From an uncultured Bacilli bacterium (GTDB lineage Bacteria > Bacillota_I > Bacilli_A > RF39 > UBA660): DNA of 35,496 nt. Below are positions 15,541 through 23,488 of this stretch, in pieces. The position numbers and the translations under genes are program-made. Below the pieces are notes generated by a model. It saw only the letters and a program-made list of their open reading frames with translations. It was not told where the DNA came from and ran no database searches. Each line of letters opens with the position of its first letter. The first letter of the stretch is position 1. The stretch lies in the NCBI GenBank assembly GCA_944358525.1, contig CALVRI010000011.1, positions 1 through 35,496 of the forward strand, in the 5' to 3' direction.

Positions 15541-17142
15541 ATGGAAAAAATAAAGAAACATAAAAAGAAAATAATAGTGATTTTTTTAATTTTAATAGTA
15601 CTGGTATGTGCTGGATTTGGTGGTTATAAGTATTATCAATACTATCAAGATACGCGGTTTGAAAATTCTAATTGGTTAAATAGGCATATTTCACTTACAC
15701 AAAATGATGAGGGTATTTATGAAGTTGAAACTGATGAGGATATAGATATCTTTAATTTGGTTTATCAAGATGTTATTGAAAGTAAAATTAATAATTTGAA
15801 AAATGGTGATTATTCAATTGAAAATCCATTAATTATTTATAACCCATATGGTACTGGAAGTCTTTCATATTATGTTTATTTGGGTGAGAGTTATGATAAT
15901 TTAAGTTATAAAGTAAGTACTGATGGATATGCGGATTATAGTCATGATTTGGGTGATAATAAGGAATATCAATTAGTGGGATTTATTCCGGGGGAGACAA
16001 ATACTTTAAGTATAACTGATGGAAATACAACTTTTGAGACCGAAATTACTACTCCAGAAATTGAAGAAGATATTGATATTCAAGTTGAAAAAACAGATGG
16101 TGATAGTGATAGTGAGCTAACTGATGGATTATACACAGTACTTGGACATGATAAGAATTATGAGGCAAATATTTATTTATATGATAATGAAGGAATTTTA
16201 AGAAATGAACTTGTTTTAAATGATTACCGTGCTGATAGAATTATATTTGATGATGGATATATGTATTATCCTTATGAAAGCCGTGGGATAATGAAAGTTG
16301 ATTCTTTAGGTAAGATTGTTCAAATGTATGACCTTGGAAAATATAGAATGCATCATGATATGATTTTAGATGGAAATAAATTAGTTATTTTAGTTGATGA
16401 GGTTGGAGCTGATACTAAGGAAGATGTAATTATTACTTTGGATTTAGATTCTGGTGATGTTAAAGAAGTAGTAGATATGAAAGATTTACTTCCTGAACTT
16501 TATGAAAAAGCTATTTTACCAGAAGATAATGAGACATTAGATTGGATTCATTTGAATTGTTTAACCCTTAAAGGTGATGATTTAATTTTAAGTGCTAGAG
16601 AAATTTCAACAATTGTTTATGTATCTGATTATGAAACTAACCCTACTATTAAGTATTTGATTACTGATGAAAGTATGCTTGAAGGAACATCTTATGATGA
16701 TTTACTTTATGATAAAATTGGTGATTTTGTAGATACTGCTGGTCAGCATTCGGTTACTTATATTCCAGGAGAATCTGATAGTGAATATTATTTGATTATG
16801 TTTAATAATAACTATGGTTCTATCGTGACAAGACCAGACTTTGAATGGACTAACTACCCTGGTGTTGGAAGTTATGAAGAAGGAGATACATCATATTTCT
16901 ATATGTATAAGATTAATGAGGATGATAAAACTTATGAACTTGAAGATAGTTTGGAAATTCCTTATTCAAGTATTGTCAGCAGTGTTCAACTTGTAGATGA
17001 TAATTTAGTTGTTGGTAGTGGAATGGATAATTCCTTTGGAGAATATGATGAAGATGGCAATTTAATTAGTCAGTTTAGATACGGGGCTAAAAAATATGCT
17101 TATAGAGTGTTTAAATATTCATTTGATAATTGGTTTAATTAG
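15541..17142 (+). CDS. Membrane-anchored arylsulfotransferase-like (ASST) protein
   Basis: 533 residues from the ATG at 15541, chosen because AAGGAGAT lies 6 nt upstream; the frame is open further 5' but without a ribosome site. After a lysine-rich start comes one membrane span (about residues 10-28), so the domain is outside the cell, tethered. The large domain has repeated strand motifs of a beta-propeller and the histidine landmarks of the bacterial ASST family: MHHDMIL, DWIHLNCL, the following SAREISTIVYV, and GQHSVTYIPG. ASST enzymes move a sulfuryl group from one phenolic ester to another without PAPS, using a histidine as the sulfated intermediate. No DsbA/DsbB-like partner is adjacent. 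Substrate unknown; it might also be a non-enzymatic propeller relative. Confidence 0.7.
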   Translation: MEKIKKHKKKIIVIFLILIVLVCAGFGGYKYYQYYQDTRFENSNWLNRHISLTQNDEGIYEVETDEDIDIFNLVYQDVIESKINNLKNGDYSIENPLIIYNPYGTGSLSYYVYLGESYDNLSYKVSTDGYADYSHDLGDNKEYQLVGFIPGETNTLSITDGNTTFETEITTPEIEEDIDIQVEKTDGDSDSELTDGLYTVLGHDKNYEANIYLYDNEGILRNELVLNDYRADRIIFDDGYMYYPYESRGIMKVDSLGKIVQMYDLGKYRMHHDMILDGNKLVILVDEVGADTKEDVIITLDLDSGDVKEVVDMKDLLPELYEKAILPEDNETLDWIHLNCLTLKGDDLILSAREISTIVYVSDYETNPTIKYLITDESMLEGTSYDDLLYDKIGDFVDTAGQHSVTYIPGESDSEYYLIMFNNNYGSIVTRPDFEWTNYPGVGSYEEGDTSYFYMYKINEDDKTYELEDSLEIPYSSIVSSVQLVDDNLVVGSGMDNSFGEYDEDGNLISQFRYGAKKYAYRVFKYSFDNWFN

Positions 17143-17145
17143 AAA

Positions 17146-17171
17146 AGACTTACGATTAATTTCGTAAGTCT
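17146..17171. terminator. Bidirectional terminator between the ASST-like gene and topA
   Basis: AGACTTACGA (17146-17155) pairs with TCGTAAGTCT (17162-17171) around a 6-nt loop. A/T-rich flanks give modest U-tracts in both directions; the topA stop lies at its edge. Confidence 0.7.
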
Positions 17172-19197
17172 ATTTTGTATAATCACATTTGCTACATTTA
17201 ATTGTTCCTTTTTTTTCTGTAAGCATTTCACCACACTCTGGACATTTTTCACCAATTGGTTTATCCCAATACGCTGTTTTACATTTTGGATAATTATTGC
17301 ATCCATAGAAGATTTTTCCTTTTCTTGTTTTCTTTTCAATTATTTTTCCATCACAATTTGGGCAATCACAAATAACGATTTCTTCTTTAGGTTCTTGTTT
17401 TATATATTTACATTCTGGAAAGTTACTGCAAGCAACAAACTGTCCATATTTACCTTTTCTAATTACTAATGGATGGCCACATTCTGGACAGGTTTCGCCA
17501 GTTTGCTCTGCTTCTTTTTTAGGTAGTTTATCAAAAGCTTCTTTAATAGCAGGTTCGAATTCTTTATAAAAATCTTCTAAGACTTTATACCAAACTTCTT
17601 TACCTTCAGCAATTTTATCTAAGTCTGTTTCCATATTAGCTGTATATTTTACGTTAATTAAATGACTAAAACATTCTTGAAGTTTGTCAGTTACTTCAAA
17701 TCCAATTTCCGTTGGAATAAATTTACGTTCTACCAAATTAACATATCCCCTATTTTTTATATTATCAATTATAGCAGCATATGTACTAGGTCTACCTATA
17801 CCTAATTCATCCATTTCTTTGATAAGTTTTGCTTCAGTATATCTAGCTGGAGGTTCTGTAAAGTGTTGCTCTTTAGTTATATCATTTGAAACGATTACTT
17901 TAGAGTTATATGTATCAAAAGGTGGTAAGATAGTATCTTTAGTTTCCTCGTAATCACTATATGCTTTTAAATAACCATCAAAGATAATAACACTACCAGT
18001 AGCTTTGAAGTTATAATCATTATTATTTAATATAACGGTTGTTCCTTCAACTTTAGCTGGAGCCATGATACTAGCTAGGGCTCTATAATAAATCAATCTA
18101 TATAACTTAAATTCATCATCAGTTAAATAAGGTTTTACACTTTCTGGAGTTCTTTCGATGCTTGTTGGTCTAATGGCTTCATGGGCATCTTGAACGTTTT
18201 CTGTTTTTTTACTTATTTTAACTGGTCCAGTATATTCTTGGCCATATTTATTTTCGATAAATTTATATGCTTCTGATACAAACTCATTAGAAAGTCTGAT
18301 TGAATCTGTACGCATATATGTAATTAAACCAACTGTTTCACTTGCTAAATCTATACCTTCATATAATTTTTGAGCAATGCTCATGGTTTTTTTAGATGAG
18401 AATCTTAATCTATTTGAAGCAGCTTGTTGTAATGTACTTGTTGTAAATGGTGGTTTTGATTGTCTGTTTTTTTGTTTTTTATCGACACTTTCTATTTCAA
18501 AGGCTTTTGTTAATTTATCTAAGATGGTATTTGCTTCACTTTCTGTTTTAATTTCTATTTTTTTATGGTTATAGGCAAATAAATCGGCTTTAAAATCTTT
18601 GAAGTCGGCTTCAATAGTCCAATATTCTTCCGGGTTAAAAGCTTTTATTTCTCTTTCTCTATCGACAATTAATTTTAAAGCTACACTTTGAACTCTACCA
18701 GCAGATGAACCATCTGTTTTAGACTGTATTAATTTACTTAATCTAAAGCCAATAATTCTATCTAATATTCTTCTTGTCTCTTGACTATTGACTAGGTTTT
18801 GATCGATTTTACCTTCGTGTTTCATAGCTTCTAAGATAGCATTTTTAGTAATCTCGTTAAAGGTAACCCTGCTATAAGGTTTATCTTTTAAACCTAAACA
18901 GTCATAAAGGTGCCAAGCAATGGCTTCCCCTTCTCTATCGTGATCGGTTGCGAGATATACTTTATCTACTTTTTTTACTTCTTTTTTTAATTCATCGATA
19001 ACTGTTTTTTTTCCTTTTATTGTTTTATAATCTGGCTTAAAATGATCTTCAATATCGACTCCTAAACCATATTTTCCTTTTGTAGATAAATCTCTTATAT
19101 GACCTTTACTAGAAGAGACAATATAATTATTTCCTAGATATTTACTGATTGATTTTACTTTTGTGGGAGACTCCACGATAACTAAACCTTTTCCCAT
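17170..19197 (-). CDS. topA: DNA topoisomerase I (type IA)
   Basis: Relaxes negative supercoils by single-strand passage. The TOPRIM domain begins KGLVIVESPTKVKSI (residues 3-17), with acidic metal residues in ATDHDREGEAIAWH (about 97-110). The active-site tyrosine is in GLITYMRTDS (about residue 292). The C-terminus has three zinc ribbons: CPECGHPL...CSNFPEC, CPNCDG...CNNYPKC, and CPECGEML...CSKC. 675 residues is normal for Bacillota. GGAAGTG precedes the ATG by 6 nt and a consensus promoter lies at 19226-19254. dprA, its usual upstream neighbour in Bacillus, is not here. Confidence 0.97.
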   Translation of the reverse strand: MGKGLVIVESPTKVKSISKYLGNNYIVSSSKGHIRDLSTKGKYGLGVDIEDHFKPDYKTIKGKKTVIDELKKEVKKVDKVYLATDHDREGEAIAWHLYDCLGLKDKPYSRVTFNEITKNAILEAMKHEGKIDQNLVNSQETRRILDRIIGFRLSKLIQSKTDGSSAGRVQSVALKLIVDREREIKAFNPEEYWTIEADFKDFKADLFAYNHKKIEIKTESEANTILDKLTKAFEIESVDKKQKNRQSKPPFTTSTLQQAASNRLRFSSKKTMSIAQKLYEGIDLASETVGLITYMRTDSIRLSNEFVSEAYKFIENKYGQEYTGPVKISKKTENVQDAHEAIRPTSIERTPESVKPYLTDDEFKLYRLIYYRALASIMAPAKVEGTTVILNNNDYNFKATGSVIIFDGYLKAYSDYEETKDTILPPFDTYNSKVIVSNDITKEQHFTEPPARYTEAKLIKEMDELGIGRPSTYAAIIDNIKNRGYVNLVERKFIPTEIGFEVTDKLQECFSHLINVKYTANMETDLDKIAEGKEVWYKVLEDFYKEFEPAIKEAFDKLPKKEAEQTGETCPECGHPLVIRKGKYGQFVACSNFPECKYIKQEPKEEIVICDCPNCDGKIIEKKTRKGKIFYGCNNYPKCKTAYWDKPIGEKCPECGEMLTEKKGTIKCSKCDYTK

Positions 19198-19225
19198 TTG
19201 TTCACTTCCTTTTTGACTAATATAT

Positions 19226-19254
19226 TTTATACACTAGTTTATGATTAATGTCAA
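19226..19254 (-). promoter_or_regulatory. Sigma-A promoter of topA
   Basis: On the minus strand TTGACA (19254-19249) and TATAAA (19231-19226) with a 17-bp spacer, 28 nt before the start codon. Confidence 0.78.
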
Positions 19255-19299
19255 ATATTTTTTCATATTTCATTTTAATTATTTTTTTATTTAAAACGG

Positions 19300-19323
19300 A
19301 AAAGGAATGTGTTTAAACATTCC
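19300..19323 (-). terminator. Terminator of the Rpn-like pseudogene
   Basis: GGAATGT (19304-19310) pairs with ACATTCC (19317-19323); on the minus strand it runs into TTTT. The stop codon of the pseudogene is inside the hairpin. Confidence 0.6.
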
Positions 19324-20003
19324 CATTTTGAGTAAAACTTTGAATATCTTGTTCAGTTAGACCAGTAATTTCTGAAATATCCTTTATGCTCATTTTCTTT
19401 TTAAGCATATTTTGGGCTATTTCAATTTTGTTTTCCTTAATTCCTTCAGCTATTCCTTCGGCTTTACCTTCTTTTTTCGCATTTTCTATTTCGTTGTACT
19501 TTACTAATGCATCTATCTTTTCTTTTTGCCATGCGTGTATAACAAATCCATCTTTACTCATATTTATCGATGCCTCCATCAATTTTTTTAATTCTTCTTC
19601 ATTAAGTATCTCTTTTGAGAATTCATATAATTCACTAAAACTTCTTGCTGTTAACATTGTTAACCATATAACTTCTTCATTTCTGATACCGTTATAGTAT
19701 AAGTCACGGTATCTTTCAAGACTTTTTGTTATGACACTTTCACCTGATAAATATATTTTTATTTATAACGACAAATATATCAACGATTTGTTCATGTTCT
19801 TTTTTATTTATGATGGGCATTTCACTATCTAATAGATTAATTTTATCTTCTTTAGATATTTCTATTGGTAGTGTGACATTTAATATATGTTTTAAAAGAT
19901 TTAGATTAGTTTTAAATGTACTTTTAAAGGCTCTATCATAACTTAAGGGAATTAATTCTATTTCCTCATCCAATTTTTTTAAATATTCTTTTGTTAATTT
20001 CAT
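19313..20003 (-). pseudogene. Remnant of an Rpn/PD-(D/E)XK transposase-like nuclease gene
   Basis: The N-terminal part (from the ATG at 20003, AAGGAGAT upstream) reads LIPLSYDRAFKSTFKTN, the typical opening of the family, then an EQIVDIFVVINK strand, and stops with TGA near 19740. The homology resumes in another frame (SLERYRDLYYNGIRNEEVIWLT) and continues to 19313 through LTARSFSELYEF and the helical tail KKEGKAEGIAEGIKE characteristic of these proteins. The middle of the nuclease domain, about 100 residues including the expected ExK strand, is missing. An internal deletion with a frame change is the simplest explanation. The intact family (Rpn, once called transposase_31) acts as recombination-promoting DNA endonucleases. 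The remnant has kept its ribosome site and terminator. Confidence 0.7.
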
Positions 20004-20092
20004 ATATCTCCTTTCTTAGCCCCTTCTATATATAAACATACGACGTTTATTTTTTATGACTTTTTTATTTAGAAATTTATTTTAATTTATAT

Positions 20093-20120
20093 AAAAAACA
20101 AGCTTTAAATTTAAGCTTGT
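20093..20120 (-). terminator. Terminator of the exported DUF6273-like protein gene
   Basis: ACAAGCTT (20098-20105) pairs with AAGCTTGT (20113-20120) around 7 nt; on the minus strand followed by TTTTTT. Confidence 0.85.
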
Positions 20121-20124
20121 AACA

Positions 20125-21099
20125 TTAATTAATTATTCTAAAAGGGTTATCTATTGTGCCCATGCCCAATAATTTTGTAGAAGATTTTAGAAACAGCACT
20201 GGACGTACTCCATGGCTATTACTAGCTCTACTGTTTATTGGCTCACCATATCCAAACACATGAAGTATGTCACATTCATTGCCAACAGCTGGTGAAATAG
20301 TCCACCATGTATCTGGTGCTAAAGATAACCAATTTGTAGTTAAACAAATCTGCAAATTATTTTCTTCGTCTTCATAAGTTCCACACAGTGATAAATTGCT
20401 GTTTGCCCTAATATATTCACTAGCCGTAATTAAGCCTATTTTACCATTCCATTGAAAACATTCTTCCTCCAATATTTGTTGCTCTAAATTGCTATTCCGA
20501 TAAGTTACTTCTCCAATATTCCAGTTTTTATTTATAATTTGTTCTTTAGAGCTGCTGGCTAAATTGTTATAATACTCTCCATTTAAATATGTGTTTATTT
20601 CACTGTCTTTGTCAACGTAACCATGGTATGAACCATTTACAAACTCTGCTGGACTACCAACCATATTTGATGTTGATGACCAAACATCACATCCATTCAA
20701 AGGAGCTAAACCTTGTGAACAATATCCTGTATTTCTATTTCCAACACTATCAAAAGGTCTATAGCTTAACAGCTCATTTCTAATTATCTTATATGTTCCA
20801 TCTACTTCTTTAGAAATTATTCTCCATAGTTCTTCATTAAACCATATATAGTTATCTGGATTTTGTCCACGATAAATATATCTTCCTTCTTCGTATTCAT
20901 CTTCATATAATCCATCACCAGATGTTACAATGTCATCAGTTATATCTTTAGCTTTAATATTACCCTTGGCGGTTATATTTAAATTAGTATCAAAAGCTGC
21001 ATACCCAACTGTTAAAATTAATAATAAACAAATAGTAGATAAGATAATTATTTGATTTTTTCTCTTATTTTTAGTGTTTCTTGTTAGTCTTCTTCGCAT
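20125..21099 (-). CDS. Exported protein with SipW-like signal and C-terminal DUF6273-like domain
   Basis: 324 residues from the ATG at 21099, chosen for the GGGAAGTG ribosome site 6 nt upstream; the frame is open 33 nt further without one. A basic N-terminus (RRRLTRNTKNKRK) and a hydrophobic segment lead to GYAAFDTNLNITAKGNIKA, close to the signals that SipW-type peptidases cleave in TasA/camelysin-like proteins. The body resembles surface proteins of gut Bacillota: YIWFNEELWRIISK near the start, an ITASEY block, WWTISP, and the closing SHGVRPVLFL...TIDNPFRI. About seven cysteines suggest disulfides. A surface or matrix role is likely but no enzymatic function can be claimed. It diverges from the XRE regulator gene, with repeats in between. 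Confidence 0.72.
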   Translation of the reverse strand: MRRRLTRNTKNKRKNQIIILSTICLLLILTVGYAAFDTNLNITAKGNIKAKDITDDIVTSGDGLYEDEYEEGRYIYRGQNPDNYIWFNEELWRIISKEVDGTYKIIRNELLSYRPFDSVGNRNTGYCSQGLAPLNGCDVWSSTSNMVGSPAEFVNGSYHGYVDKDSEINTYLNGEYYNNLASSSKEQIINKNWNIGEVTYRNSNLEQQILEEECFQWNGKIGLITASEYIRANSNLSLCGTYEDEENNLQICLTTNWLSLAPDTWWTISPAVGNECDILHVFGYGEPINSRASNSHGVRPVLFLKSSTKLLGMGTIDNPFRIIN

Positions 21100-21136
21100 A
21101 TTTTTCACTTCCCTATTTTTATAATAGCACATTTTA

Positions 21137-21205
21137 GGACAAAAAGTATACCTTTTGGGGACAAAAAGTTTACTTATTTATTTTACTAATTATGGGACAA
21201 TTAGT
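21137..21205. repeat. GGACAAnnAGT repeats between the exported protein and the XRE regulator
   Basis: GGACAAAAAGT occurs at 21137-21147 and 21159-21169 (22 bp apart), and a variant GGACAATTAGT at 21195-21205. The last is the right arm of an inverted repeat ACTAATT...AATTAGT (21185-21205). GACAATTAGTTT (21196-21207) recurs inverted at 21463-21474 just after the regulator gene. Likely operator sites, probably for the XRE protein. Confidence 0.5.
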
Positions 21206-21217
21206 TTGGTGATAGAT

Positions 21218-21463
21218 ATGGTTGAGCCTTTTAAAAATTATAATAAAGATTTTAAAAAAGTAATTTGTAAAAATATTAAGAAGTTTAGAAAAGAAAAAGG
21301 TATTAGACTTATGGATTTAGCAGAGATGTTAGAGGTATCTCCAGAGTATTTGAAAAGGATTGAATCTCCAAACGACGACAAGAAGACATGCTCACTCACT
21401 TTGGTTTATAAGTTATCTTTAATTTTTGATAAAAAAATAGATGATTTTCTGAAAGACGATTAA
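21218..21463 (+). CDS. XRE-family transcriptional regulator
   Basis: 81 residues from the ATG at 21218 (GGTGAT 4 nt upstream); an upstream in-frame TTG at 21155 falls in the repeat region and is unlikely. Nearly the whole protein is a five-helix lambda-repressor-type domain: IKKFRKEKGIRLMDLAEML, then the recognition helix VSPEYLKRIE, then LVYKLSLIFDKKIDDFL. There is no effector domain, so it resembles small autoregulated repressors. The matching repeats before and after the gene, the second overlapping the -35 box of the next promoter, suggest it controls itself, the divergent exported protein and the phosphoesterase pair. Confidence 0.85.
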   Translation: MVEPFKNYNKDFKKVICKNIKKFRKEKGIRLMDLAEMLEVSPEYLKRIESPNDDKKTCSLTLVYKLSLIFDKKIDDFLKDD

Positions 21464-21479
21464 AACTAATTGTCTTTTT
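21452..21479 (+). terminator. Terminator of the XRE gene
   Basis: AAAGACGATTA (21452-21462) pairs with TAATTGTCTTT (21467-21477), one G-T pair, 4-nt loop, then TT. The stop codon lies in the stem. It overlaps the -35 box of the following promoter. Confidence 0.65.
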
Positions 21480-21499
21480 ATTTATATTGGTGTTACAAT
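21470..21499 (+). promoter_or_regulatory. Promoter of the metallophosphoesterase pair
   Basis: TTGTCT (21470-21475) and an extended -10 TGTTACAAT (TACAAT at 21494-21499) with an 18-bp spacer, 17 nt before the start codon. The -35 box lies inside the inverted repeat shared with the XRE promoter region. Confidence 0.6.
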
Positions 21500-21516
21500 G
21501 GGGATAGAGGTGCTTT

Positions 21517-22443
21517 ATGACAGAACAAGAGATAATTATTGCTGAGATGATTAATGATGGGCAAACGTTAAATGAAATAGCTAAAAGTTTATGGCTTAGT
21601 CCAAAACAAATACACCAAAAAATTCAAAAATTAATTAATGATGGATATTTTATTAATCCTATATATTATGATGATGGTAATATTAAATATAATTTTGAAG
21701 ATAATACAGATTTAAAACATACAATAGATTTAACACTCCCTGATAGTTCAAAGTTCAAAGCCTTGGTGATTTCGGATATTCATATTGGTAATGAACTTGA
21801 AAATTTAAGTTACTTATATAAAGCTTATGATTATGCGAGAGATAATGATATACATGTTATTTTAAATACTGGAGATTTAATCGATGGAAATTTTACTAGA
21901 GGTAGGCAATATATAGATAATATAGATGAACAAATAGACAGGGTTATTAATAAATATCCATATGATAAGAATATTTTAAATTTTATATGTTTTGGCAATC
22001 ATGATTATTCCAGTTATGAAAATGGACGGGATATTTCTTTAGCCATTTCTAAAAGAAGACAGGATTTAGTAAGCGGTGGTTACGGTTTTACTTTAATAAA
22101 TATAGAAAGAGATCAATTTGTTTTATATCACCCACTTTTTAATAAAAGTTATAAACCTATTTCTAATAAGCTAATTTTAGAAGGTCACCACCATAAAATG
22201 ATGGTTAAAATAGATAGAAATAATTATTTTGTTAATGTACCTCCTATTAGTGATTTATGTTTTGGATGTCAAGAAAAACCTGGAATGTTAGAGATGGAAA
22301 TGTCGTTTGGTAATGGTTTTATTCACAGTGCTTTTTTTAAACAAATAGGAGTTAAAAAAAGTTTTGAAGTATATAGTGAGATTAATTTAGAATTTTTCTT
22401 AAAACACGAGAATTTAGATGAAAAAAAGTTAATTTTAAAATAG
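21517..22443 (+). CDS. Helix-turn-helix / metallophosphoesterase fusion (copy 1)
   Basis: 308 residues. Residues 1-48 are a winged-helix-type DNA-binding domain (LNEIAKSLWLSPKQIHQKIQKL) followed by a short strand linker with DDGNI. From about 80 on is a calcineurin-like phosphoesterase with all metal motifs: D87-x-H89 (ISDIHIG), GDLID (119-123), GNHD (160-163), a lone histidine in LYHP (205) and GHHH (223-226). Such enzymes hydrolyse phosphodiesters or phosphomonoesters with two metal ions; the closest architectures are Mre11/SbcD-like nucleases and YfcE-type phosphodiesterases, so DNA, RNA or a nucleotide could be the substrate. GAGGTG precedes the ATG by 5 nt. It is followed 17 nt later by a paralogue of the same architecture. 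Confidence 0.82.
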   Translation: MTEQEIIIAEMINDGQTLNEIAKSLWLSPKQIHQKIQKLINDGYFINPIYYDDGNIKYNFEDNTDLKHTIDLTLPDSSKFKALVISDIHIGNELENLSYLYKAYDYARDNDIHVILNTGDLIDGNFTRGRQYIDNIDEQIDRVINKYPYDKNILNFICFGNHDYSSYENGRDISLAISKRRQDLVSGGYGFTLINIERDQFVLYHPLFNKSYKPISNKLILEGHHHKMMVKIDRNNYFVNVPPISDLCFGCQEKPGMLEMEMSFGNGFIHSAFFKQIGVKKSFEVYSEINLEFFLKHENLDEKKLILK

Positions 22444-22460
22444 AATTTAGGAGATAATTT

Positions 22461-23459
22461 ATGCTTGAAGATATAGAAATTATTAGTAAATTAAAAGAAG
22501 AAAAAAATTTAAATGAGATTTCAAAGGAATTAGGTATATCTTTATTTGATGTACATAAACGAATTATAAAATTAAAAAATGAAGGTTATGTTCTTATAAG
22601 AATGATACATGATGATGGTAACATTAATTATTTTGTGAAATATTATCCAGAGTTTGTTAAGACTAATTCAGTTACTTTAAAACTTTGTAATAGAAGCAAA
22701 TTTTCAGCCATGCTGATAAGTGATACACATTTTGGCAATGAGTTTGAACATTTGGATTATTTAGATAAAGTTTATGAATACTGCAAGGAGTGTGATATAC
22801 ATATAATTATCAATGGTGGAGATTTAGTAGATGGTGGTTTTAGTCAGGGCAATCAAAGTATTAGTGATCCAATTAAACAGGTGGATTATGTTTTAGAAAA
22901 TCATCCATTTGATGAAAGTATTATAAATTTAATTTGTCTAGGAAATCATGACTTTAGTTTATATAAATCTGGAATTGATATTAAAACAGTTTTGGAAAAT
23001 TCTAGAAATGATTTAATTCCTATGGGATATGGTCTTGGAATTATTAATGTAGAAAATGATCAGATTTTTGTTAAACATTGTATTCCCGAATATACTTTCG
23101 AATCAATCGAGAAAAAATTTATTTTGGAAGGTCATAAACACAAAATGGCTGTTTCTGAAGAAAATGGTTTACTTGTAAATATTCCAACATTAAGTAATTT
23201 AGTATTAGGTAAACATGAATTCCCCGGAGCTATTAGAATGGATTTAACTTTTGATAATGAAGGAATAATAAATGTTGGAAGATTTGAACAATTTATATTT
23301 ACTGAAAAAATGCATACCATAAGTGAATTGATTATTAATTTTGATATAGACCATACTCACCTTTACGAAAAAGATATTAGACCAAAGATTAAGTCTAAAC
23401 AAGGTTATAACGGTCTTAGTCAAACCGAAAAATTTAATCAAAGGTGGAACCGAAATTAA
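22461..23459 (+). CDS. Helix-turn-helix / metallophosphoesterase fusion (copy 2)
   Basis: 332 residues, same layout as copy 1: HTH (LNEISKELGISLFDVHKRI, about 17-35), the shared HDDGNINYF linker, and a phosphoesterase with D88-x-H90 (ISDTHFG), GDLVD (120-124), GNHD (161-164), H206 and GHKH (224-227). All expected metal ligands are present, so both copies should be active. It is extended at the C-terminus by ~25 basic residues (KSKQGYNGLSQTEKFNQRW). AGGAGAT precedes the ATG by 5 nt. The two copies have diverged strongly, pointing to an old duplication kept for two roles or a heterodimer. Ended by a hairpin shared with the activase operon. Confidence 0.82.
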   Translation: MLEDIEIISKLKEEKNLNEISKELGISLFDVHKRIIKLKNEGYVLIRMIHDDGNINYFVKYYPEFVKTNSVTLKLCNRSKFSAMLISDTHFGNEFEHLDYLDKVYEYCKECDIHIIINGGDLVDGGFSQGNQSISDPIKQVDYVLENHPFDESIINLICLGNHDFSLYKSGIDIKTVLENSRNDLIPMGYGLGIINVENDQIFVKHCIPEYTFESIEKKFILEGHKHKMAVSEENGLLVNIPTLSNLVLGKHEFPGAIRMDLTFDNEGIINVGRFEQFIFTEKMHTISELIINFDIDHTHLYEKDIRPKIKSKQGYNGLSQTEKFNQRWNRN

Positions 23460-23488
23460 AAATATGTAAACCGAGTTACATATTTTTT
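23458..23488. terminator. Bidirectional terminator between the phosphoesterase pair and the activase operon
   Basis: AAAAATATGTAA (23458-23469) pairs with TTACATATTTTT (23476-23487), 6-nt loop, with T-runs on both strands. Confidence 0.75.
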
